Shown here: positions 50,163 to 57,079 of the stretch, in pieces
Numbering within the stretch: the first letter of the stretch is position 1
Layout: each line of letters begins with the position of its first letter
NCBI RefSeq assembly: GCF_001011035.1
Contig: NZ_CP011492.1
Location: 6,999,447-7,063,446, forward strand
DNA length: 64,000 nt
Source: Streptomyces sp. CNQ-509
Lineage (GTDB): Bacteria; Actinomycetota; Actinomycetes; Streptomycetales; Streptomycetaceae
Direction of reading: 5' to 3'
Position numbers and translations under genes: made by a program
Notes under the pieces: model-generated
Seen by the model: only the letters and a program-made list of their open reading frames with translations
The model's database searches: none
What the model was told of the DNA's origin: nothing

Positions 50163-51626
50163 CTATGGCAGGCCCGGTCCGGGACCGGTCCCAAGGGGGG
50201 CCGGTCTCCGGCTCTCACCGCCGGCGTCCCCGGTCAGCGCGCCGTGGAGTTCGGCCAGCCGGTCCCGCAGCCGGCGCAGCAGGGCGAGGGCGCGGGTGCG
50301 CGAGGGAGCGGCGGCGTGCCATCCGGCCGCGCCGCCGCGGCGGAGGTCGTCGTCGAGCCGGCCGACCGTCTCCTGCAACAGGGCCACCGCGGCGCGGAGC
50401 CGGCCGGGCGCCCCGGTCCCGGCCTGGTCGAGCAGGCAGGTGCAGCGCCCGAGCGCGTCCCGGGTCTCGCGCAGCAGACCGGCGATCTCGTCCCGGGCGA
50501 GGGCCGGCGCAGCCGCGGGGAGGGGCATGGTGCCCGCGTGGAGGGCGGCGCCGCGGGCGACCACGGTGGTGGGGTCCTGGCTCTGGTCGGCCCGGATGCC
50601 GAGGCCCGCGCGCGGATCGGCCAGCAGCTCGCGCAGCCCCGGGGCGAGGGTGGCGCCACCGGCGAGCAGCAGCCCGTCGACGTCCCCGGGAAGCAGCGAG
50701 TTCTCGGCCAGCAGGTGCCGGCACAGCGCCACGGCTTCCGCGTACGACGGCCGGGCGAGGTCGTCCAGAGCGCCGCGGGTGAGCGTGTACGAGAACGTCT
50801 CCTCGTCGCCGTCGAGCGTGAGGTCGACGTACAACTCCGCCTCCGCGGCCCGCGACAGCTCGATCTTGGCCGCCTCCGCGGCCCCTTGGAGCTTGGCGAA
50901 GTTCGTCCGCCACCGCTCGCTGCCCCGGGTGAAGTCCCGCAGCCCGAAGTCGCGTACGACGGCGGGCGCGAGCAGGTCGTCGACGATGGCCCGGTCGATG
51001 CGCCCGCCGCCCAGGTGCGGTGCGACGGCGTGCCCCAGCAGCCGGAGTTCCCCGTCCCGCTCGCCGACGAGCGAGGCGGTGAAGCCGCTGCTGCCCAGGC
51101 TGAACACCATCCGGGGGCCGCGGCGGGCGGTGCCGTCCGCGCGGTAGGCGAGCGCGACCGCGACCGGCTCGGGGAGCAGGGGACAGTCCTCGCCGAGCCC
51201 GGCCAGCACCGCCGCCCTGCGGGCGGCGTCGTGCTGCTCCGGCGTGAACGACGCGGGGACGGCGATCACGGCCGCGGCCGGCGGCTCCCCCCGTTCGTGG
51301 GCGGCGTCCCGGCACAGGGACTTGAGCACTTCTGCGGCCAGTTGCTCGGCGGTGCGGGTGACGCCCGCCCGGTGGAAGCGGTACGGCTCGCCCGCCGTGC
51401 CCAGCCTGAGCACGAACCCGGCGTACGCGTCCTCCGGAGACGCCTTCAGCCGCTCGCGCGCCGCGCGGCCGACGAGGGTTCTTCCCGGCCGCGGCATGAA
51501 CACCGCGGACGGCGTGCGGTCCCGGTGCTCGTTGTTCCTCAGGGCGCGGGCCCCGCCGTCCTCCGCCAGCGCGACGGCGCTGCCGGTGTTGCCCAACTCG
51601 ATCCCGATGTCGATGGTTTCGCGCAT
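50163..51626 (-). CDS. Degenerate Hsp70 paralogue (pseudo-ATPase)
   Basis: 487 aa from an ATG at 51626 (GGAGGGG upstream). Residues 1-370 align one to one, without gaps for the first 190, with the Hsp70 encoded next to it, and long stretches of DNA are shared (AVVRDFGLRDFTRG, AKIELSRAAEAEL, GDEETFSYTLTRGALDDLA). Phosphate-1 loop DLGTTNS has become ELGNTGS. Phosphate-2 loop DLGGGTFDA has become SLGSSGFTA at 176-184, removing the metal-coordinating Asp and the Gly run. There is no substrate-binding domain, only a helical tail of about 110 residues. A non-hydrolysing regulatory or decoy subunit is likely. The reading frame is intact, so it is not an ordinary pseudogene. Confidence 0.88.
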   Translation of the reverse strand: MRETIDIGIELGNTGSAVALAEDGGARALRNNEHRDRTPSAVFMPRPGRTLVGRAARERLKASPEDAYAGFVLRLGTAGEPYRFHRAGVTRTAEQLAAEVLKSLCRDAAHERGEPPAAAVIAVPASFTPEQHDAARRAAVLAGLGEDCPLLPEPVAVALAYRADGTARRGPRMVFSLGSSGFTASLVGERDGELRLLGHAVAPHLGGGRIDRAIVDDLLAPAVVRDFGLRDFTRGSERWRTNFAKLQGAAEAAKIELSRAAEAELYVDLTLDGDEETFSYTLTRGALDDLARPSYAEAVALCRHLLAENSLLPGDVDGLLLAGGATLAPGLRELLADPRAGLGIRADQSQDPTTVVARGAALHAGTMPLPAAAPALARDEIAGLLRETRDALGRCTCLLDQAGTGAPGRLRAAVALLQETVGRLDDDLRRGGAAGWHAAAPSRTRALALLRRLRDRLAELHGALTGDAGGESRRPAPLGTGPGPGLP

Positions 51627-51702
51627 CCCCTCCGCCTGACTCGTTCGGCGCTCCGGCAGGACTACCGGGCCCGCTTCGGGAAGGGTCCCGAGACGGCGCA
51701 GG

Positions 51703-51728
51703 TATAACTAGGTGTCACTAGATATAAC
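51703..51728. promoter_or_regulatory. Central divergent control region of the Hsp70/kinase island
   Basis: TATAAC occurs at 51703-51708 and 51723-51728, exactly 20 nt apart. Between them CTAG-N6-CTAG (51708-51721) encloses the 7-bp palindrome GTGTCAC. CTAG and TATAAC are rare in this genome. The block sits 76 nt from the left-arm start and about 75 nt from the right-arm start. It is the only place from which both operons can be read. Confidence 0.55.
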
Positions 51729-51800
51729 ACCGTCGAAGGCCCGACCGGGCCGTACTTACGAGGCGCTTCACTCGGGTAAGTGCTCTGGGAAGGCGTGGCG

Positions 51801-53744
51801 TTGGAGAACCTGGGGATCGACCGGCTGGATCCGGCGCTGCTGGCGGCGGCCGACGGCCTCGTCGGTGCCGTCGCCGCGGCCGTCGAGACCGGTGCCGCCC
51901 GGGTCGAGCCGTCCCACCTGGTGATCACGCTCGCCCGGCTGCCGGGAAGCGAGGCGGCGCGGCTCTTCGACCGGAGCGGGATCCCCGTGGAGGCGTTCGT
52001 CGAGGCGCTGCGCGCGAAGAGCCCGCCGCGCACCGGCCTGCCGCCGACGGAGCTGACCGCGGGGACGGCCGCCCGGGCGACCCGGGAGCTGCTCGGCGCG
52101 CTGCCGGCCGGGGCCGGTGAGCGGCACCTGCTGGCCGCCGCCCTCGCCCGCCTGGAGCCCGCCGCCGCCGAACTGCTGGTCAGGTACGGCCGGGTGGACC
52201 TCGACCGTGCGATCGGCGAGCTGCGCGCGGAACCGGCCGCGCCGCGCGAGGTGTTCGGCGACGACGGCCGGCTGCTGCCCGACCGCTTCAGCCCCGGGGC
52301 ACGGCGGGTGCTGGCCGGGCTGACCGGCCTGGCCGCGCAGGGCGGCGGTGCCGAGGCCGCCCCGCTGCCCACCACGCTCCTGCTCCAGGCCATGGCCGCC
52401 GTGCCCAACGGACTGGTCGAGCAGGGGTGCGGCTTCCTGGGCCACGACGTACGTACCCTGCGCACGCAGCTCGCGTCCCTCACCGGCAACGGCGCCGGCC
52501 CCTCCGGCGCACCCGGCCCGGCCACGGGAGCCCCGGTGACGCTCACCCGCGACGGCGTCCACGAACCGCTCGCGCGCACGCTGGAGAAGGCCGCCGCGGT
52601 CACCGCGCAGCGCCGCGGCGAGCTGGTCGCCGAACGCGACCTGCTCGCCGCGCTGCTCGACACCCCCGTCGGCCTGGCCGCCGGCTTCCTGCGCGGCACC
52701 CGTATCGACATCACCCGGCTGCGCCGCTTCGCCGACACCCTCTACCAGGAGCACGTGCCGCAGGAGCCGGAAGGGGATGCCCTGGCGGAGATGCCGCCCC
52801 TGCACGAATCGCTCGCCTGGATGCACGAGCGCCTCGTCGGGCGGGAGTCGGTCATCGAGCGCCTCACCCCCTCCCTCGAAATGATCACCCGGTCGCTCCG
52901 GCGCGGAGTGCGGCTCCAGGACCGGCCCCTGGCCCGGTTCCTGTTCTGCGGCCGGAGCGGCACCGGCAAGACCCTGGCCGCCCGCGTGCTCGCCAAGGTC
53001 GTGTACGGGTCGGAGGACGACGTGCTCTTCTTCGAGATGGGCCAGTTCAACACCAAGGAGTCGATGAACAACTTCATCGGCGCCGCGCCCGGCTACGTCG
53101 GCTTCGGCGAGGGCAAGCTCACCAACGGGCTCCGCGACAACCCCCGCCGCGTGCTGCTCTTCGACGAGGTCGAGAAGGCGGACGGCAGGGTGCTCGACGC
53201 CCTCCTGCGGCTGCTGGACGAGGGGCAGATCAGCGATCCGGCGGGACCCGTGCGCGACGCCCGGGACTCGGTGATCGTGCTCACCTCGAACCTCGGCACC
53301 ACGGGCCCGGCCGACGGCCCGGATCCGTACGGGTACGGCGCGGGCGAAGCCCCTGACGGCGCCGCCCACATGCGGCGGATCATGGAGGGGTTCTTCCGGC
53401 CCGAGTTCCTCAACCGGATCGACGAGGTGATCCTCTTCGAGGCGTTCCGGCAGGACCAGCTCGAAGCCATCGCGCTCGGCGGGCTGCGCCGCCAGGCCGC
53501 CCGGGTGGGGACCCAGCTCGGCGTGGAACTGTACTGGCAGCAGGACGTGCCCGCGCGGATCGCGGAACTGGCGGTCACGCGGCGCGGCCAGGAGGCCGCC
53601 CGCGGCGTCAACCGCTACATCGACGGCGTCTTCCCGCCGCTGCTGCGGCTGCTGGACGAGGCCGACGCCCGCGGCGAGTCCGTAGCGCGGGCGCGGATCG
53701 TCGTGGACGGCGAGCGGCTGTCGGTGGTGAACGGCGGTGGCTGA
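51801..53744 (+). CDS. Clp/Hsp100-like ATPase with ClpN-type region and a single AAA+ module
   Basis: About 647 aa from a TTG at 51801, chosen for GGGAAGG 7 nt upstream. GTGs at 51780 and 51795 are in frame but poorly placed. Residues 1-320 are helical ClpN-like repeats (ARVEPSHLVITLARLPGS, AERDLLAALLDTP). One AAA+ module follows, with Walker A CGRSGTGKT (about 382-390), the pore-loop-type segment IGAAPGYVGFGEGK, Walker B VLLFDEVEKA (about 452), sensor VIVLTSN and the FRPEFLNRIDEVILF block of the Clp D2 domain. ClpB and ClpC have two AAA rings, and here the first is missing. It is likely an unfoldase partner of the Hsp70s. It overlaps the kinase gene by 8 nt. Confidence 0.85.
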   Translation: MENLGIDRLDPALLAAADGLVGAVAAAVETGAARVEPSHLVITLARLPGSEAARLFDRSGIPVEAFVEALRAKSPPRTGLPPTELTAGTAARATRELLGALPAGAGERHLLAAALARLEPAAAELLVRYGRVDLDRAIGELRAEPAAPREVFGDDGRLLPDRFSPGARRVLAGLTGLAAQGGGAEAAPLPTTLLLQAMAAVPNGLVEQGCGFLGHDVRTLRTQLASLTGNGAGPSGAPGPATGAPVTLTRDGVHEPLARTLEKAAAVTAQRRGELVAERDLLAALLDTPVGLAAGFLRGTRIDITRLRRFADTLYQEHVPQEPEGDALAEMPPLHESLAWMHERLVGRESVIERLTPSLEMITRSLRRGVRLQDRPLARFLFCGRSGTGKTLAARVLAKVVYGSEDDVLFFEMGQFNTKESMNNFIGAAPGYVGFGEGKLTNGLRDNPRRVLLFDEVEKADGRVLDALLRLLDEGQISDPAGPVRDARDSVIVLTSNLGTTGPADGPDPYGYGAGEAPDGAAHMRRIMEGFFRPEFLNRIDEVILFEAFRQDQLEAIALGGLRRQAARVGTQLGVELYWQQDVPARIAELAVTRRGQEAARGVNRYIDGVFPPLLRLLDEADARGESVARARIVVDGERLSVVNGGG

Positions 53745-54954
53745 TCTGCTCGACGGTCGCTACCTGCTGCACGAGAAGCTCGGCCGGGGCATGTTCGGCA
53801 CGGTCCACCGGGCCGAACTCCGCGTCCTCGGCCACACGCTCCGGCAGGTGGGCGTCAAGCTCTTCCACGCCGAGCGCGCGGTACCGGTGCCCGAACTGCT
53901 CGGCGAGGCGCTGCAGTCGATCGAGGTGGTGGAGAAGTGCCCGGATCCGGTGGTCCGCGACCGCTTCCTCACCTGCCTCGACGCCGGTGTCGAGGACGGC
54001 GCCGCCGGCCGTCCGTACATGGTGACGGAGCTGGCCAGGGGCGACCTCGCCTGGCGGCTGCGCGGCGGCCAGCTCCCCGTCGCGACCGTGCGCGACTACG
54101 CCCGCCAGCTCTGCCAGGGCCTCGCCTTCCTGCACGGGCAGGGCGTCGTCCACCTGGATCTGAAGCCCGGCAACATCCTGGTCTCGGCGTCGGGATCGCT
54201 GAAGATCGGCGACTTCGGGCTCGCCCGCCGCGTCAGCGCGGTGCTGCGCCGCGCCCCCGCCGCCGGCGGGACGGTGTGGTACGTACCGGCCGAGGTGCTG
54301 CAGTTGCAGGAGGCCGGCCCCGAGGCCGACGTCTACGCGCTCGGCCTCATCTGCTACCAGATGCTCACCGGCCGCCTCCCGCACCAGGACCAGCTCCGCG
54401 CCGCCGCGCCGGACGAGGTCACCGCCCCCGACACCGACACGCTCGTACGGCTGAAGCTGCGCGACGCGGAGCCGCCCGGCATCCGCAACCCGGAGGTGCG
54501 GGGCCACCCCTTCGAAGCGGTCGTCATGCGGGCGGTCAGCCCGCTGGCCACCGACCGGTACCCGGACGCCGGCGCCCTCCTGCGCGCACTGGACGACCCG
54601 GCCGGGGCACCCCCGCCCCGTGCCCTGACGCCGAGGCAGCGGCTGGAGACACTGACGGAACACCTCCGCGGGGCGCTGCGGCGCGGCGACCTCGACCTCG
54701 CGGACGAACTGCGCCGGGAAGCGCTCGACCTCAACCGGGCGCTGCCCGACACCGCGATGGTCCCCGAGGTCTACGCCCTCGCGACCGAGGCGGCGCTGCG
54801 GCGCGACGAAGGCGGCGAGGCCCGGGCGCTGGCGATGGAGGGGCTGGGCAGGCGCCGGTGCCCGGAGACTTTCCGGGCGATGGCGGCGGCCTTCGCCGGC
54901 ACCGAGCTGGGACGCGGCTTCGCCCGCCGGAGCGGGGAGGGGGCCGGCCGATGA
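53737..54954 (+). CDS. Ser/Thr protein kinase with C-terminal helical region
   Basis: 405 aa from a GTG at 53737. Kinase domain 5-285: Gly loop LGRGMFGTVHRAE, ATP lysine in QVGVKLFH, catalytic loop VVHLDLKPGNIL (His139, Asp141) and DFGLARR. The activation segment is followed by GTVWYVPAEVLQ and PEADVYALGLICYQMLTG. The Arg of HRD is replaced by Leu, so it is not an RD kinase and may be constitutively active. The last 110 residues are TPR-like helices. No transmembrane helix or PASTA domain, so it is cytoplasmic. It overlaps the Clp-like and the next gene, indicating one translation unit. Confidence 0.92.
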   Translation: MADLLDGRYLLHEKLGRGMFGTVHRAELRVLGHTLRQVGVKLFHAERAVPVPELLGEALQSIEVVEKCPDPVVRDRFLTCLDAGVEDGAAGRPYMVTELARGDLAWRLRGGQLPVATVRDYARQLCQGLAFLHGQGVVHLDLKPGNILVSASGSLKIGDFGLARRVSAVLRRAPAAGGTVWYVPAEVLQLQEAGPEADVYALGLICYQMLTGRLPHQDQLRAAAPDEVTAPDTDTLVRLKLRDAEPPGIRNPEVRGHPFEAVVMRAVSPLATDRYPDAGALLRALDDPAGAPPPRALTPRQRLETLTEHLRGALRRGDLDLADELRREALDLNRALPDTAMVPEVYALATEAALRRDEGGEARALAMEGLGRRRCPETFRAMAAAFAGTELGRGFARRSGEGAGR

Positions 54955-56213
54955 CGGCGGGGCCCGAGCTGGAGCGGCTGGCCGGTGAACTGGAGCGGTT
55001 GCAGGAGGAGTTGTCCGGGCTGGTCACAGGAGAGGCGCCGGCGCCCGCGTCCGCGTACGAGGCGCTGCGGCAGGACGGGGAGCTGCACCCCTGGACGAGC
55101 ACGGCCGTCCGGCTCTGGGAGGAGCAGCTTGCGGACGGCGCGGACAGCGAGGTCGTCCATCACCTCGCCATCGCGCACCACGCCCGCGCGTACGACCTGG
55201 AGGCGGCAGGCGACGATGCCGCTTTCGGCCACTTCGAGGAGGCCCTGCGGCACTGGGCCTCGCTCCACGGGGACCGGGACTTCTGGCGGCGGGCGTACGA
55301 GCGGCTCACCGGTGCCATGGGGGTCCCGGTGCCCGGCGAAGTCGTCGAGGAGGCGCGTGCCCGGCTGCCGCGCAACCTGCTGGAGCCCCATCTGACCCTC
55401 GCCGCCCGGTTCAGGATCACCGACCCGCGCCGTGCACGCAGGCACGTGCGGCTCGTGACCGACTCCGGGTTCCCCGCCGCGATCGTGGCGGAGGCCCGCG
55501 CGGACCTGGTGCGCGACGTGCTCGACGGCGTCCCCCAGGCCGTCGCCGAGGGCAGGTTCGGGGAGACGCTGGACACCCTGGAGACCTGGCTGCACCTGGA
55601 CCCGGAAGGTCACGGCCTCCTGCGCGCCGTGCTCTTCACCGGCAGGAGCTGGATGGAGCGGCTGCGGGACGAGCCGTACGCGACCCGGCGGATGGACGAG
55701 CTGCTCGACCGCGTCGACCGGCTCGTCCGGCCCGGACTCGCCCTCGCCGGGCCGCCCTCGGGAGAGCTGGCGAAGGAGCTGGCGCGGCACGAATTCCTCC
55801 TCGCGCTGCGGTCGTTCGGAGCGTTCGGCACGGCCCCGCCGTCGCCGGACTCGCTGGGCTCGCGGGCCGAGGTGGAAGAGGCCAGGCGCGCCGCCGGGCG
55901 GGCGAGCCGGCAGGTGGAGACGGCGCTGGAGCTGTACCCGGAGATGGGCGACGACCCCCGCTACGCGGAGGTCACGGAGCTGCGGAGCACCGTGCTGCCG
56001 CGGTACCGGGCGTGGCTGAGCGCGCTGTCGGCGCAGTTCCTGCTCACCGCCTTCGGTATCGGCGACCGCGAGCTGGCCAGGGCCCGTCAGCTCCTCGACG
56101 AGGCGGGGGAGTACACGGCGGCCGATCCGTCGCTGGAGAGTTTCGTCCGCTCGCTCGAGAACCTGCTCTCGATCCGGGGCCCCGGCCGACCAGGGGAGAT
56201 GAGGCATGACTGA
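54951..56213 (+). CDS. Helical-repeat protein of the chaperone island, unknown function
   Basis: 420 aa, starting in the ATGA overlap with the kinase gene. All-helical: an N-terminal coiled coil (ELERLAGELERLQEELSGL), TPR-like pairs (VVHHLAIAHHARAYDLEA, then AFGHFEEALRHWASLHGDRD), and longer helices to the end (AEVEEARRAAGRASRQVE, ELARARQLLDEAGEYTA). No catalytic motif or membrane segment. The pattern 'AIAHHARAYDLE..G...A..HFEEALRHW' suggests a scaffold that counts or binds partner peptides. Its end overlaps the J-like gene by 8 nt. A role as adaptor between kinase and chaperone is a guess from position. Confidence 0.7.
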   Translation: MTAGPELERLAGELERLQEELSGLVTGEAPAPASAYEALRQDGELHPWTSTAVRLWEEQLADGADSEVVHHLAIAHHARAYDLEAAGDDAAFGHFEEALRHWASLHGDRDFWRRAYERLTGAMGVPVPGEVVEEARARLPRNLLEPHLTLAARFRITDPRRARRHVRLVTDSGFPAAIVAEARADLVRDVLDGVPQAVAEGRFGETLDTLETWLHLDPEGHGLLRAVLFTGRSWMERLRDEPYATRRMDELLDRVDRLVRPGLALAGPPSGELAKELARHEFLLALRSFGAFGTAPPSPDSLGSRAEVEEARRAAGRASRQVETALELYPEMGDDPRYAEVTELRSTVLPRYRAWLSALSAQFLLTAFGIGDRELARARQLLDEAGEYTAADPSLESFVRSLENLLSIRGPGRPGEMRHD

Positions 56214-56514
56214 CAATCCGTGGGCATGGCGCGACGGGCACAACCCCTATCGCACCACCCCCTTCCAGGTGCTCGCGCTCAGCCCGGAGGTGAGCGGGCG
56301 GGCGGAGATCCGCAACCACGTCAGGAAGCGGCGGCAGCGCATCGAGCGCCGCGCCGACCGCTACCCGCTCTTCGGCCGCACCCTGCGGGTCGCCGAGGTG
56401 AACGCCGCGGAGGACCGCATCAAGGACCCGGCGGCGCGCCTCCTCGCCGAGCTGTGCACCCACCGGCCAGAGCGGCCGGCGGAGCGGGAGCGGGCCGATG
56501 ACGCAGCCCGCTGA
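56206..56514 (+). CDS. Small J-like (HPD-less) protein (right arm)
   Basis: 102 aa. NPYRTTPFQVLALSPEV, a basic helix EIRNHVRKRRQRIERRADRY, then RVAEVNAAEDRIKDPAARLLAEL reproduce the helix order and the 'N.A...L.DP..R..Y/L' end of a J-domain. The HPD tripeptide in the turn is missing. It resembles the N-terminus of the 602-aa protein in the left arm. It overlaps both neighbours (8 and 17 nt) and directly precedes the GrpE-like and Hsp70 genes, the natural order for an Hsp70 system. Without HPD it should not stimulate ATPase in the classical way, and may only recruit. Confidence 0.68.
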   Translation: MTDNPWAWRDGHNPYRTTPFQVLALSPEVSGRAEIRNHVRKRRQRIERRADRYPLFGRTLRVAEVNAAEDRIKDPAARLLAELCTHRPERPAERERADDAAR

Positions 56515-57079
56515 CCCCCTGCGCATCGACGAGCAGGAGCGCCTTCTCGCCGCCCGGCCCGAGCCCCCGCAGGGCGTCGTGTGGCGGCTGCTGCGGGAGC
56601 GGGCGCAGGCCGCCGACGCGGCGGTGGCGGAGACCCACCGGCAGGCAGGCGAGCACAAGAACGCGTTCGAGCACTTCGCGCGGGACGTCGCCAACGCGCT
56701 GCACGGGCTGCACGGCGTCACCGCGGCCACCGCGGCCGACGCGCTGCCGTCCCTCACGGCGAAGCTGGCGAAGGCCCTGGAGGGCTCGGGCGCGCGCTTC
56801 CTCGACCCGGCGGGTGAGCCGTACGAGGAGGTCGAGATGTGGGCCGACGTGGTGGGCTCGGAGCAGCGGGCGGGGCTGGAGCGGGCGGTGGTGGCCGAGA
56901 CGCTGCAGCCGGGACTGCTGATGGCCGACGGGAAGCTGGCCCAGCGGGCACGCGTGTACCTGGCCGTCCCCCCGGCCGTCCCCGAACGGCAGGACGGGCA
57001 GAGCGAGCGGACAGGACAGGCAGAGCAGGCAGAGCAGGCAGAGCAGAAAGAGCAGGAGAGGGAGGGGGAGCAGGAGTGA
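56498..57079 (+). CDS. GrpE-like nucleotide exchange factor candidate (right arm)
   Basis: 193 aa. A long helical stalk (about 30-95: ERAQAADAAVAETHRQAGEH, NAFEHFARDVANALHGL), then a small beta head (FLDPAGEPYEEVEMWADVVG, AVVAETLQPGLLMADGKLAQRARVYLAV), as expected for GrpE. A Gln/Glu/Ala-rich tail (AEQAEQAEQKEQ) is encoded by a short in-frame DNA repeat (AGAGCAGGC units, about 57015-57050). It lies between the J-like gene and the Hsp70 gene with overlaps on both sides. Assignment rests on architecture and context. Sequence similarity to housekeeping GrpE is weak. Confidence 0.68.
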   Translation: MTQPADPLRIDEQERLLAARPEPPQGVVWRLLRERAQAADAAVAETHRQAGEHKNAFEHFARDVANALHGLHGVTAATAADALPSLTAKLAKALEGSGARFLDPAGEPYEEVEMWADVVGSEQRAGLERAVVAETLQPGLLMADGKLAQRARVYLAVPPAVPERQDGQSERTGQAEQAEQAEQKEQEREGEQE

